From NCBI GenBank assembly GCA_001512505.1, contig LFSC01000005.1, forward strand, positions 36,078-100,077: a stretch of DNA of 64,000 bases, written 5' to 3'. The stretch comes from Clostridiaceae bacterium DTU079. Lineage in GTDB: Bacteria > Bacillota > Clostridia > Acetivibrionales > Acetivibrionaceae. Positions 1 to 10,077 of this stretch are shown here, piece by piece (the stretch's first letter is position 1; each line of letters starts with the position of its first letter). The translations under genes were made by a program, and so were the position numbers. Under the pieces are notes generated by a model. It was not told the DNA's origin, searched no databases, and saw only the letters and a list, made by a program, of their open reading frames with translations.

Positions 1-95
1 ACGGAAATCTCCTTATCCTGTTCAATAATAGTTTTCATCGCATTTCTAAAAAGGGCTACATCATCAGCAATTACTACTTTAATTATAAAAACCAC
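1..95 (-). CDS. NarL/LuxR-type response regulator, N-terminal fragment (cut by window edge)
   Basis: The reverse strand encodes about 30 residues containing IKVVIADDVALFRNAM, the N-terminal strand of a response-regulator receiver domain with the paired acidic residues (DD) that bind Mg2+ near the phosphorylated Asp. The gene runs off the left edge, so the phospho-acceptor and the DNA-binding domain are not visible. The start is uncertain: an in-frame GTG lies at 93-95, but the purine-rich GGGAG overlaps it, so a non-standard start a few codons later (before IKVV) is possible. It is divergent from the adjacent histidine kinase, which is its likely partner; the HisKA_3-type kinase next door supports a NarL-family regulator. 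Confidence 0.75.
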   Translation of the reverse strand, partial: MVFIIKVVIADDVALFRNAMKTIIEQDKEIS

Positions 96-333
96 TCCCG
101 AATAGTGCTACAACTAAATAAATATTTCTGTTTTTGTTAATGTTAGTTTTTTTCAAGACATCCAACAACGTCAAAGTTCAACCAAAATTATGCATCGAGA
201 AAAACTTCTAACGGATATTTTACCAAATAGAGCTATAGATTAAAATACCCTTATAATAATATAACACACCTTAAACACATTAACTCAGTTATGATAAAAT
301 AAAAAAAACTAATAATTATTGTGAGGAATATAT

Positions 334-2114
334 ATGGTTTTCAATTCTTTTGATGCTAAGACGTTTTTTATTTTTGTTATTATTCATGTTATTATTGTTA
401 TACAGTGTGTTTTTACCCTTACATACGTCTTATTTAAGGCTAAAAAGACTCCTACAGCTTACAGCATGATTGTTTGCCAGTTTTTAATATTATTATGGCT
501 GTTCTTCCGGTTTCCGGAAAATATGGCTACTACAACGGAGGAATTGCTGTTTAGTGTTAGATTTACTCTTTTCCCTATTTACTTTATTGGTGTTGCATGG
601 CTTATCTTCGCCATGTTTTATACCGAATGCAAAGCAGTGTATAAGAAAAAAACGATAATTTTATTAGTAACTCCAATAATTATAACTTTTTTACCCGTCC
701 TTACAAACAAATATTTTCACCTCATAATTGATCATAAAACCGTTGAAGATCCTTTAAACACACAGTGGGGCTTATTCTTTTGGATATATTGGATTATTAA
801 CTATACCTACGTTTTTATAGGAATACTTTTGGTGATTAAGAAATCAATCAGTGTACGCTGTACATATAGAGTTCAAATCATTCTATTATTAATTTCAGTT
901 ATAATACCGGTCTCGAGTAATCTGATCGGTTTTGCAAAGTTAATTTACATACCCTTTGATATTACTCCTATAAGTTTTTCAATTTCATTTATGCTCCTGA
1001 CCATATCAATTTATAAATTTAGACTTTTAGACATATCTCCTTTTGCTATTAAGGAAGTATTCGACAGTATGCATGAATGTGTATTAATCATTGATAGGAG
1101 CAATAACATTATCGACTTTAACAATTCTTTTGTCAGCTATTTTGGAAAGTATATTCATATTGAAAAAGAACAAAGCTATAAAGGTTTTTTCCAATCCTTA
1201 GAAAATTACACAGCAAATATAGAAGATCTGAAAAAAACTTTGTCCGCTATAGAAATCAATCCGGACTGCTCTTTAGAAATGCAACTTACAATTGGTCTTA
1301 ATGAAAACAAGGTGTTTTTGCTCAATACAAAACCGGTTTATAAAAATAAAAAAATCTAATCGGTAGAATTTTCACATTTAAAGATATCACAAGTTATCAG
1401 AAACTTTTTGATGAGATTAGTGTCAAAAATGAAGAACTGTCAACCATGAACAAGGAGCTTATGCTATTGAACGAGCAGCTAAAAGAGTATTCACAAAGTA
1501 TAGAGCAGTTAACTCTTGAAAAGGAAAGAAACAGATTTTCAAGAGAGCTTCATGATACTATGGGACATACATTGACCCTTCTGATTGCTATGTTGAAGGC
1601 AACCCGCATTAATTATTATGAAAATCCCTCCAAGTCAATTGAAAATCTTGATGATGCCATCGAAATTGCCCAGGCAGGAATGAACGAGTTAAGAATGGCA
1701 ATTGCCGGATTAGACTCCCCGACTATAAATAAAAGCAATCTATATAATTCATTAAAAGAATTGACGGATAGATTCAGCAACCTTGGGATTTGTATTGATT
1801 TATCCATACAGGATGATTTGAATGAAACACTATATGACAGAAAACATCTGACGAGTATAATCTATAGAATGTGCCAGGAAGCCTTGACAAATTCAATACG
1901 GCACGGACAAGCAAAAAATCTTTCTATTATTATTAATTTAGCAAGCGAAAATATAAAATTGCATATATTCGATGACGGCAAGGGATGCTGCAAAATTGTT
2001 AAAAACAAAGGCCTAACCGGAATGGAGGAAAGAATCAAATCCGTCGGTGGCACTATAACTTTTGGCTCGGGCGAGGAAGGCGGGTTTAATATAAATGCAG
2101 TCCTTCCGATATAA
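334..2114 (+). pseudogene. NarL-type sensor histidine kinase with 7TM sensor, broken by one frameshift
   Basis: Two ORFs (334-1359 and 1446-2114) are pieces of one kinase. The first has about seven hydrophobic segments (HisKA_7TM-like) and the start of a PAS domain (VLIIDRSNNIIDFNNSF). The second has a HisKA_3 H-box (RELHDTMGHTL), an N-box (EALTNSIRHG) and a G-box (DDGKG) of the ATPase domain. The 86 bases between them encode the missing PAS end and linker (GRIFTFKDITSYQKLFDEIS) in the second frame. The break sits at an A7 run (about 1348-1354); one more A restores a single protein of about 593 residues. A GAGGA ribosome site lies 6 bases before ATG 334. It probably autophosphorylates on His and signals to the divergent response regulator. 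The ligand is unknown. Confidence 0.85.
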
Positions 2115-2195
2115 GCAGAATATACATACCGCAAATGTTGTATGGATACAGCATAATACATCCTGCAAAATGCATATTTTCCCATATTTCTTTGT

Positions 2196-2232
2196 AAAAA
2201 AAGCCGGGATTGCATTGAGCATATATTTCCCG
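2196..2232 (-). terminator. Probable intrinsic terminator of ftsK
   Basis: On the minus strand, CGGGA and TCCCG form a short stem with a long loop, followed by GC and seven T residues. It lies 36 bases past the ftsK stop. The stem is short, so confidence is moderate. Confidence 0.5.
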
Positions 2233-2267
2233 ACTCACAAGCTATAAAATAAGCAGTTTATTATTTT

Positions 2268-4904
2268 TTACGATTTCATCTCCTGCCACTGCTGCTTAGT
2301 TATAAGTACCTTTCTTGGCTTGCTTCCCTCAAAAGGTCCCACAATGCCGCCAGCCTCCAATTGGTCGATTATCCTTGCCGCCCTTGCATATCCTATTTTA
2401 AATTTCCTTTGTATCAATGAGGTCGATGCTTGTTCCTGCTCCACAACCAAATCTATCACCTGGGGCAGCAACTCGTCATCATCCTCGGACAGCAATTGAA
2501 CCGAATCGGAGTGGCTGTCGATCGTATCAATTATCTCTTCGTCATATTCCGCCTCATGCTTGGATTTGATATAGTTTACTATTTTCTCCACTTCCTTGTC
2601 GGTTATCAGCGAACCCTGTACTCTTATTGGCTTTTGCATGCCCATAGGATAAAACAGCATATCTCCCTTCCCCAGAAGCTTCTCAGCTCCGGACATATCG
2701 AGAATTGTCCTGGAGTCAACCTGTGACGATACTGCAAAGGCTATCCTGGAAGGTATGTTTGCCTTTATAACCCCGGTGATGACATTTACGGACGGCCTCT
2801 GGGTTGCTATTACAAGATGCATTCCGGCTGCTCTTGCCATCTGGGCCAGTCTGCATATGCAGTCTTCAACCTCGTTAGGAGCAACCATCATAAGGTCTGC
2901 CAACTCATCGATAATTATAACTATCTGTGGAAGGGTTTCGTGTCCCTCCATGCTCATTATCCTGTTATAACCCTTCAAATCCTTCACATTGTTTTCCGCG
3001 AAAAGCTTATAGCGGTTGGTCATCTCTTGTATAGCCCAGTTTAATGCTCCGGCTGCTTTTTTAGGATCGGTCACCACAGGAATTAAGAGATGAGGTATTC
3101 CGTTATAAATACTGAGCTCCACAACTTTAGGGTCCACCATCAAAAGTCTTACATCTTTGGGTTGTGCCTTATAGAGAAGGCTTGTAATGAGTGTGTTGAT
3201 ACAAACGCTCTTACCCGAACCCGTTGCACCAGCAATCAGAAGATGGGGCATTGCAGCAATATCTGCAACCACAGAATTACCCGCAATATCCTTACCTACT
3301 GCAAAGGCAAGCTTTGAAGGATGATTTTGAAAACTATCCGACTCAATTACCTCACGAAGCAATACAGGTGTAACCTCCCTGTTGGGGATTTCTATTCCTA
3401 TCGCTGCCTTTCCCGGTATGGGAGCCTCAATTCTGACTCCAACTGCAGCAAGATTTAATGCAATATCATCCGTCAGGCTAACAATCTTGCTAACCTTCAC
3501 ACCATAATCCGGTTGCAGTTCATATCTGGTTACCGCCGGTCCTTGACTTATGTTTATTATCCTTGCCCCAACTCCAAAACTTTCCAATGTATCAATAAGT
3601 TTTTGAGCTTTCCTTTCCGCATCAACACCGGTATTTATAACGCCGCTTACATTTTTTGCCTCCTCAAGAAGTTCCAGCGGCGGAACAACTTGCATTGCAT
3701 TTCTTTTCAAAGGCCGCTGCAGCTTATTTATTTCATCGGTCTTTTCTATTTCATTCGCTTCCTCAGCTTCATCGATTTCATATATTTCATCAATTCCAAC
3801 TATTTCTTCTGAGTCTTCTATTTCGAATGCTTCTTCCGTTTCCTCTGCTTGTTCCATTTCACCTGTCTCTTCTATTTCAATTTCATTATCAAATATCTCA
3901 AATTCTCCATCAATTTCATCCATTTCTTCTGTTTCATATACTACTCCTATTTCATCTATTTCGAGCCCATTATCAAAGTACCCGATCTCTTTATCTATTT
4001 CTTCTCCTGCAGGCAATTCGTTTATTTCAACTTCTTCTTTTATGTCTTCATCGACCGATATTTCTCCTATTATTTTAATCTCCTTCGCTTCTACAGCTTC
4101 CGGAATTTCTACCTCCCCTGTTTCCTTTGGATCCCTGAAATTCTTTTCTTCATATTGCTCTTCTGAAATATCAAAAATCTCCTCAGTCTCTTCCTTACTG
4201 TCTATAGCTTTGTAAACCATTTCTTCCTGAAGGAATGAATCAACATTATCTACGGCTTCCTGGGTATTTTCACTATTGTCCTCCAAATGGTCGGCCTTTT
4301 CTTCTTCAATGGATTCCTTTGTTTTTTCTAAAATTCTCTTGAAAACAGCATCGGAAAAGTCCACAGCTTCAGCCCAATTAGCCACCTTGACTTTAATGTC
4401 GTCACTGTCCTTTTTCCCCTTTTCATCGGGAGTAATCTTTCCTGCATATACCAGCTTCCTGCCGCTTTCGAAACTTTCCTTCCGTTTCCCGGTACTCTGC
4501 GTACCTTCGTCCTCAATAACCCAATTGTAATTCTTTTCTTTGGTTTTTACGTTCTTAATACTTCGGTGGTAAACACTTTCGTCATAAATTCTTTCACTGA
4601 CATATTTTTTGACATTATCATCTTTACTTTCATCATTCATTCCGTAAGAATTCTTATGCTTTTTGCCTCCGTCAACAACTCTTAACCTTTTCTTATTTTT
4701 ATATGCGGCAAATATTAAAAATACAATAAAGGCAAAGACAGCAGCTTCAATTGCAAGCACCTTAAAAAACTGGGTCACTGAACCTTTAGACAAGAAAAAT
4801 CCTACTATTGCCATAATCCCAAAAAACATTACAAAAACGCGTTTTGCTCGATTGCCTCCATAATTATTGTTTCGTTTGTTCTTCTTCAGCCTTCCGGCAC
4901 TCAT
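2268..4904 (-). CDS. ftsK: FtsK/SpoIIIE family DNA translocase
   Basis: Membrane-anchored hexameric ATPase that pumps chromosomal DNA through the division or sporulation septum. Residues are counted from ATG 4904. About residues 20-60 form two close membrane segments, fewer than the four usual in FtsK/SpoIIIE. A very acidic Glu/Ile/Asp-rich linker follows to about residue 400. The motor contains Walker A GATGSGKS, Walker [13 protein letters not shown] and the typical [13 protein letters not shown] segment. The C-terminal winged-helix gamma domain ([23 protein letters not shown]) reads DNA polarity. I chose ATG 4904 (MSAGRL) over the track start because AGGTGGG lies 9 bases upstream. The gene follows topB by 67 bases, probably in one operon. 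Confidence 0.93.
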   Translation of the reverse strand: MSAGRLKKNKRNNNYGGNRAKRVFVMFFGIMAIVGFFLSKGSVTQFFKVLAIEAAVFAFIVFLIFAAYKNKKRLRVVDGGKKHKNSYGMNDESKDDNVKKYVSERIYDESVYHRSIKNVKTKEKNYNWVIEDEGTQSTGKRKESFESGRKLVYAGKITPDEKGKKDSDDIKVKVANWAEAVDFSDAVFKRILEKTKESIEEEKADHLEDNSENTQEAVDNVDSFLQEEMVYKAIDSKEETEEIFDISEEQYEEKNFRDPKETGEVEIPEAVEAKEIKIIGEISVDEDIKEEVEINELPAGEEIDKEIGYFDNGLEIDEIGVVYETEEMDEIDGEFEIFDNEIEIEETGEMEQAEETEEAFEIEDSEEIVGIDEIYEIDEAEEANEIEKTDEINKLQRPLKRNAMQVVPPLELLEEAKNVSGVINTGVDAERKAQKLIDTLESFGVGARIINISQGPAVTRYELQPDYGVKVSKIVSLTDDIALNLAAVGVRIEAPIPGKAAIGIEIPNREVTPVLLREVIESDSFQNHPSKLAFAVGKDIAGNSVVADIAAMPHLLIAGATGSGKSVCINTLITSLLYKAQPKDVRLLMVDPKVVELSIYNGIPHLLIPVVTDPKKAAGALNWAIQEMTNRYKLFAENNVKDLKGYNRIMSMEGHETLPQIVIIIDELADLMMVAPNEVEDCICRLAQMARAAGMHLVIATQRPSVNVITGVIKANIPSRIAFAVSSQVDSRTILDMSGAEKLLGKGDMLFYPMGMQKPIRVQGSLITDKEVEKIVNYIKSKHEAEYDEEIIDTIDSHSDSVQLLSEDDDELLPQVIDLVVEQEQASTSLIQRKFKIGYARAARIIDQLEAGGIVGPFEGSKPRKVLITKQQWQEMKS

Positions 4905-4971
4905 AAAATCATACCCACCTTCTCGTTGTAAGTGACGTTTCAATAAGCTAATATTATATCGTCTTTTATTT

Positions 4972-7134
4972 TCATAGCTTAAGCTTTTTCAATGCATCTG
5001 CCAAAGCAGTATTAATCGGTTCTCCACTCTCCTGCTGCTTTAAATAGTTTCTCACATCTCTGCTGCTAACCTGCTCGCTTTTACGCTTTTTGAACGACTC
5101 AAGCTTTTCACGGTATCCACAAACGCAATAAAAGGTTTTGTCATCACCTTCGCCACGCAGTTCCATTTTCTTATGGCATTCGGGACATCTCACATTCGAT
5201 ATCTCGGAAACATTTCTCCTGTATCCGCATTCCCGGTCCGAGCAAACCAGCATCCTGCCCTTTTTCCCTTTTACATCCAGGAGAAACTTACCGCATTCCG
5301 GACACTTTTCCCGTGTCATATTGTCGTGCCTAAAAGTTGCCGAACTGGCAATAACATTAGATACCAACCGGGATGCATATTTCTTCATTTCAAAAACAAA
5401 TTCCGAAGCCCCGGCCCTTCCCCGGCTGATTTCAGTAAGCTGTTGCTCCCACCTCGCAGTTAATTCCGGAGACTTCAAGTCCTCCGGTACAAGATTTATC
5501 AACTGTATACCCTTTGATGTAGGGATAATCTCTTTTCCGTTTCTCTCCATATAGAAGGAATCAAAGAGCTTTTCAATTATATCGGCACGGGTGGCAGGAG
5601 TTCCTAACCCACTTGCATTATCCAATATTTCCCTTAACTCTTTGTCCCCCACAAACTTGCCGGGGTTCTCCATGGCAGACAGCAATGTAGCCTCAGTATA
5701 CCTTGCAGGAGGTTTTGTCTTACGGTTCACAGCCTTTACAGAACTAATTAGTAATTCTGCTCCTTTCTTAATCTCCGGAAGAATCTGGTCTTTATCTTCC
5801 GAATCTTGATCGTCAGAGTCAAGCTGTCCTTGATAAACAGACTTCCAGCCCAATGATTTAACTACTTTACCCTTCGCATAAAGCTGTTCCCCGGCTGCCT
5901 CAACCTTTACAGTAGTCTGTTCGTATTCAAAGGGTCTGCTCATAACGGCAATAAACCGCTTTACTATTAAATCGTAAATATTACGTTCATCCTTATCCAG
6001 AGATCCAAGGCTAACATATTGCTCTGTCGGGATTATGGCATGATGGTCCGTAACCTTGCTGTTGTCCACAAATCTTTTAGTTATATTGGGCTTGTTTTTT
6101 ACAAGCTCCCTGACAGCAGCGGCATAAGGACCTACAGCAATGCTTTTGAGTCTTTCCGAAAGCGTTGGAACAATATCTTCGGTTATATATCTCGAATCGG
6201 TCCTCGGATATGTTACCAGCTTGTGGGTCTCATAGAGCTTCTGCATAATCGAGAGAGTTTTTTTCGCGGAATAGCCGAATATGCGGTTTGCATCCCTCTG
6301 CAGCTCGGTAAGGTCATAGGCTAAAGGTACCGGTTCGGTTTTTGCCTCTTTTAACACCTCCACAACCTTTCCCTTCTGACCTTTGAGCTTATTAACCGTT
6401 TTTTCGGCACTTTCCCTGTCAAAAATCCTGGTCTGACCCTTCTTATCCCTCCAATGGAGAATAAAACCCTTAACATCGGCTTCAATTGTCCAATAATCTT
6501 TGGGAACAAACCGTTTTATTTCATTTTCCCTTTCTACAACCATGGCAAGGGTAGGTGTTTGTACCCTTCCCGCAGAAAGCTGAGCGTTGTATTTGCATGT
6601 AAGCGCTCTTGTAACATTGAGTCCCACCAACCAGTCGGCCTCCGCACGGCATTGGGCTGATTTGTATAAATTATCGTACTCTTTGGCAGGCCTCAAATTA
6701 TTAAATCCGTCTTTTATTGCCCTGTCGGTTTGAGAAGAAATCCATAAACGCTTTACAGGCTTTTTGAAACCTGCTTTTTTAATAATCCACCGTGCAACCA
6801 GTTCCCCTTCCCGGCCGGAGTCCGTAGCTATCACCAATTCGTCGATATCATCCCTGTTCATTAATCCCTTTACTATATTGAACTGTTTGGCAGTCTTTTT
6901 GATCACCACCAGTTGCATCCTCTCGGGCAGCATGGGAAGAAGCTCAAGATCCCATCTCTTATACCTTTTATCGTAAACTTCGGGATCCGCTAATGTTACA
7001 AGATGTCCCAATGCCCATGTCACAATATACTTAGATCCCATAAGGTATCCACCGCCATCTTTACTGCAATTGAGCACCCTTGCCAGATCCCGTCCCACCG
7101 ATGGTTTTTCTGCCAGCACTAAAATCTTACCCAT
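4972..7134 (-). CDS. topB: DNA topoisomerase III (type IA)
   Basis: Type IA topoisomerase that passes single strands to resolve replication and recombination intermediates. The N-terminal TOPRIM domain shows [15 protein letters not shown] and the acidic Mg2+ motif DSGREGE. The active-site region contains [11 protein letters not shown], with the catalytic Tyr. The C-terminus has cysteine pairs of topoisomerase zinc ribbons ([18 protein letters not shown]). At 720 residues it has the length of Firmicute TopB. AAAGGAAAGG precedes ATG 7134. It is the first gene of a minus-strand pair with ftsK, a sensible pairing for chromosome unlinking and transport. Confidence 0.95.
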   Translation of the reverse strand: MGKILVLAEKPSVGRDLARVLNCSKDGGGYLMGSKYIVTWALGHLVTLADPEVYDKRYKRWDLELLPMLPERMQLVVIKKTAKQFNIVKGLMNRDDIDELVIATDSGREGELVARWIIKKAGFKKPVKRLWISSQTDRAIKDGFNNLRPAKEYDNLYKSAQCRAEADWLVGLNVTRALTCKYNAQLSAGRVQTPTLAMVVERENEIKRFVPKDYWTIEADVKGFILHWRDKKGQTRIFDRESAEKTVNKLKGQKGKVVEVLKEAKTEPVPLAYDLTELQRDANRIFGYSAKKTLSIMQKLYETHKLVTYPRTDSRYITEDIVPTLSERLKSIAVGPYAAAVRELVKNKPNITKRFVDNSKVTDHHAIIPTEQYVSLGSLDKDERNIYDLIVKRFIAVMSRPFEYEQTTVKVEAAGEQLYAKGKVVKSLGWKSVYQGQLDSDDQDSEDKDQILPEIKKGAELLISSVKAVNRKTKPPARYTEATLLSAMENPGKFVGDKELREILDNASGLGTPATRADIIEKLFDSFYMERNGKEIIPTSKGIQLINLVPEDLKSPELTARWEQQLTEISRGRAGASEFVFEMKKYASRLVSNVIASSATFRHDNMTREKCPECGKFLLDVKGKKGRMLVCSDRECGYRRNVSEISNVRCPECHKKMELRGEGDDKTFYCVCGYREKLESFKKRKSEQVSSRDVRNYLKQQESGEPINTALADALKKLKL

Positions 7135-7388
7135 TATTAATTCCTTTCCTTTTGCAATAGAATGTATTTTATCGTTACGAATAACCTATCCGGTATCTAC
7201 TATACCACAAAATTCTATTTCCTTCAGTACAATTTTCCCCATATGTTTTAATAATCCTAACCGGTTGTACAAGCCTATATTATTAGTGTGAAAAATGCGA
7301 AAGAGTAATTGTGAATTTTTCGTAAATACAATCATAAACTAAAATATATTCATTAAACGAAAGGTTTAGTTATTTTATATAAAAATAA

Positions 7389-7417
7389 TTGTCCTCTGTT
7401 CCATCGAATGCTAAAAT
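7389..7417 (+). promoter_or_regulatory. Candidate SigA promoter for the 177-residue membrane protein
   Basis: TTGTCC and TAAAAT are separated by 17 bases, 30 bases before the chosen start. The rest of the 7135-7446 intergenic region is AT-rich; I see only a weak AACTAAA/TTTAGTT inverted repeat in it. Confidence 0.4.
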
Positions 7418-7446
7418 AGATGTATAAATTTTCATGGAGGCAATTT

Positions 7447-7980
7447 ATGTCTGAAAACAACCTTTATACCGATAACACTTCAAAGGAGCCTGTAGACCCT
7501 CAGAACAACAATACACAGTCAGAGCAATCTGACGCATCTAATCCTTTTCGTAAGGACTGGAAACCGGAGGATGAAAACTCAAATCTTGCACTAGGAATTC
7601 TGGGTGGATTGAGCGCAGCTCTAATTGGAGCCATAATATGGGCCGGTATCACAGTATTGACAGGCTATCAATTTTCTATTGCCGCTGCGGGAATGAGATT
7701 CCTTGTAGGCGGTGCCGTAAGGCTTTTGGGAAAAGGATGGGATTCGCAGTATCGCATCGCCGGTGCTGTTCTGTCTATGCTTGGATGTCTTTTAGGTAAT
7801 ATATTTTCGATCTATGCAATCATTGCGGACGAACTTAACGTATCCTTCTTTCAAGTACTTGCTACAACAGGAATTGCCAAAACAATCCAATATCTTCAAT
7901 TAACATTCGGTATTTATGATATTTTATTTTATGGTATAGCTTTAGTAGTAGGTTATAAAATCTCTGCCAAAGACTACTAA
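7447..7980 (+). CDS. Small multi-pass membrane protein of unknown function
   Basis: A 177-residue protein with a polar, Asn/Asp/Gln-rich N-terminal tail of about 45 residues and then about four hydrophobic segments (LGILGGLSAALIGAIIWAGI; a Gly-rich segment; IAGAVLSMLGCLLGNIFSIYAII; DILFYGIALVVGY). I do not recognise the family. The start is ATG 7447 rather than the track ATG 7420, because GGAGG lies 7-8 bases before 7447. It is monocistronic, with its own candidate promoter and a strong terminator, flanked by genes on the other strand. No catalytic motif is visible, so no function is proposed. Confidence 0.8.
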   Translation: MSENNLYTDNTSKEPVDPQNNNTQSEQSDASNPFRKDWKPEDENSNLALGILGGLSAALIGAIIWAGITVLTGYQFSIAAAGMRFLVGGAVRLLGKGWDSQYRIAGAVLSMLGCLLGNIFSIYAIIADELNVSFFQVLATTGIAKTIQYLQLTFGIYDILFYGIALVVGYKISAKDY

Positions 7981-7996
7981 TATGGATAACTACCAG

Positions 7997-8033
7997 AGAA
8001 AGCTTAGGAATATGCCCCTAAGCTTTCTTTATT
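7997..8033 (+). terminator. Strong intrinsic terminator
   Basis: Perfect 12-base stem AGAAAGCTTAGG / CCTAAGCTTTCT with an 8-base loop, then a T-rich tail (TTTATT). It ends the transcript of the upstream membrane protein and separates it from the convergent minus-strand genes. Confidence 0.8.
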
Positions 8034-8065
8034 GGTATACGTAAAATTTGCATATATAAAAATCT

Positions 8066-8656
8066 TTATACCGTTCTTATCTCGTAAAAAACCAGATATC
8101 TGTCTCCCACAGGCTGTTTGTTCAAATCGGAATTGTAGGCATAGCTCCACTCCAACAGAACTCCTTCTCCCCTAGCTATGTTCTCCCGGAACATGCCTTT
8201 TGCCTTTGAGGCGTATAAACGAAGCTCCTCAATTTCCTTTTCATCGAGGAATTCACCGTTACCTTCAACACAAACGCTGTTATCCCGGCCGATAATAACG
8301 GTTACATCTTTTTTATTGTATGTAACATAGTTCCATAAATCCGCTTCCACTGCTTCAATCACTGTTCTGGAATTATCCACGTATAGAGTGCCGCTTTTTT
8401 CTGCAATAAAATAGGGATAATAAACAACCATACCAATATCCCTGTATTTCTTATAAAGCTTTACTGCACTCTCATAGGCCTCTTTTGCTTTAACTCCTAC
8501 AACTCTTGGCAAATTCAAATCTTCACCTTTTTCGACGGCAGTTCTGACCGTCCACAAAAGTTTATCATCAAAGCAAACCTTTTCGTTAAACTCTTTCCAC
8601 GGAACAGCAGGAAGGTCCGAGTCCTTCAACTCAAAGAAACCCATTAGCTTATTCAT
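8066..8656 (-). CDS. Conserved-looking protein of unknown function, downstream of dgt
   Basis: A 196-residue soluble protein without signal peptide or membrane segments. I do not recognise a domain. It is rich in charged and aromatic residues and ends in a hydrophobic strand-like tail (RYLVFYEIRTV). The start is ATG 8656 (MNKLMGF), not the track start, because GGAGG lies 8 bases before it. It begins 56 bases after dgt on the same strand, so the two are probably co-transcribed. Codon use and the clear ribosome site support a real gene. Confidence 0.7.
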   Translation of the reverse strand: MNKLMGFFELKDSDLPAVPWKEFNEKVCFDDKLLWTVRTAVEKGEDLNLPRVVGVKAKEAYESAVKLYKKYRDIGMVVYYPYFIAEKSGTLYVDNSRTVIEAVEADLWNYVTYNKKDVTVIIGRDNSVCVEGNGEFLDEKEIEELRLYASKAKGMFRENIARGEGVLLEWSYAYNSDLNKQPVGDRYLVFYEIRTV

Positions 8657-8712
8657 CAAGAAATCCTCCCACACATCCGATTTTATCAAACTTTCAGAAG
8701 ATGCTTATATAA

Positions 8713-9978
8713 CTATATTTTTATATGGGGATCAAACAGTCTGTCATATGTTTCGAGGGCATACCTGTCTGTCATGGATGCTATAAAATCGCAAAGTACC
8801 CGGGCAGGTGTTAACCTGTATCCGTCATTAAAATCATCCCATGTTCCTGCTGCCTTACTTTCCGAATTATTAGCTTTGGAGACGTCGATAAAGCTTTTGT
8901 AGACATCTCCCGGCAATTGCTTGGGATTATTCATATATGACTCATATATCTCTCTAATAAATTTCTTTGCTTTGGTATCCATTATAGCTGTCATTGTATT
9001 TCCGTAAACGTATTTACCCACAAATTTCCTAAGTTTTTTGAAGCTTTCGCTATATTTTCCCACTCTGACTACCCTGTTATTAGTTTCATTATCCCTAAAC
9101 GCTCTTACCTTTTCAGTTGAATCTATATTATTGTCCCGCAAGACATGCCATGTAGAATCGACAATATCCTTAACCAATCGGTTTATGATACTGCTGACCC
9201 CGTTTTCCGGTCTGGCATCAAACAAATCCCATAGCTCATCAATATCCCTTTTATTCAACAATCCGTGTCTTATTGCATCATCAAATAATCCCGCTTCAAT
9301 TCCATCCTCCAGGTCGTGACACAAATAGGCCACAGTATCCACCAGTGCCACTATTTGTCCCTCTATCCCCGATGGCTTGTCCGGTTCCAAAGACTTATAT
9401 ATTCCGGGAGTCCTATCGTCATTATGCTTTAATATTCCTTCCCTGACCTCCCAGGTTAGATTAAGACCGAACTTTTGATCCAGTCCTCTTTTTACTTCTA
9501 TTTGATCCACTATCCTGACACTTTGTTCATTGTGATAAAAGCCCTGCTCATCTTTCAGCAATTCGGAAAGCAAGCTCTCGACAGCATGTCCGAAGGGCGT
9601 ATGCCCCAGGTCATGCCCCAGGGCAATCGCCTCCACCAAGTCCTCATTAACCCCAAGAGACCGGGCGATCCCCCGGGCAATTTGGGCCACCTCCAGGCTG
9701 TGGGTCATCCTCGTCCTATAATGATCCCCCTCGTGATTGACAAACACCTGGGTTTTATATAAGAGTCTTCTGAAGGCCTTCGAATGGATAATCCTGTCCC
9801 GGTCCCTCTGAAATTCGCTTCTTGTTTCATAATTATACGCCGGCTCTTCAAACCTTCTGCTGCCCTCTTTGGGAACCTTTGTCGCAAAAGGTGCAAGATA
9901 TTGTATTTGATGTTGCTCAATCTGAGCCTTATACCGGGGATAACCGCATTCCTTCTCTATTTTGGAAAGTGTGTCCAA
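8713..9978 (-). CDS. dgt: Deoxyguanosinetriphosphate triphosphohydrolase-like HD-domain protein
   Basis: HD-domain phosphohydrolase that cleaves dNTPs to deoxynucleosides and triphosphate, adjusting dNTP pools. Family marks are DRDRIIHSKAFRRLLYKTQV near the N-terminus, TRMTHSLEVAQIARGIAR with the first metal His, and ALGHDLGHTPFGHAVE with the HD metal pair. A later Asp (LVDTVAYLCHDLEDG) completes the metal site. The 421-residue length is usual for the non-enterobacterial subgroup. The start codon is TTG (9976-9978), preceded by AAGGAGGAG at good spacing; no better ATG is nearby. It appears to lead a short operon with the unknown gene downstream. Confidence 0.92.
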   Translation of the reverse strand: MDTLSKIEKECGYPRYKAQIEQHQIQYLAPFATKVPKEGSRRFEEPAYNYETRSEFQRDRDRIIHSKAFRRLLYKTQVFVNHEGDHYRTRMTHSLEVAQIARGIARSLGVNEDLVEAIALGHDLGHTPFGHAVESLLSELLKDEQGFYHNEQSVRIVDQIEVKRGLDQKFGLNLTWEVREGILKHNDDRTPGIYKSLEPDKPSGIEGQIVALVDTVAYLCHDLEDGIEAGLFDDAIRHGLLNKRDIDELWDLFDARPENGVSSIINRLVKDIVDSTWHVLRDNNIDSTEKVRAFRDNETNNRVVRVGKYSESFKKLRKFVGKYVYGNTMTAIMDTKAKKFIREIYESYMNNPKQLPGDVYKSFIDVSKANNSESKAAGTWDDFNDGYRLTPARVLCDFIASMTDRYALETYDRLFDPHIKI

Positions 9979-10077
9979 ATCCGCTCCTCCTTCGAATTAA
10001 AAGCCTCCACCAGCATCTTTTTTTAGGTGTCGTCCAACCAAAACGTTTTTAACAACGCATAATTCAAATCTTCGAAA

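Noticed and set aside
3656-4166. Two long plus-strand ORFs (140 and 105 residues) opposite ftsK
   Set aside because: They are antisense to the acidic Glu-rich linker of ftsK, whose GAA/GAG codons give long stop-free Phe/Leu-rich frames. No ribosome site or domain.
5138-5554. 138-residue plus-strand ORF opposite topB
   Set aside because: Shadow of the topB zinc-ribbon coding region, without ribosome site.
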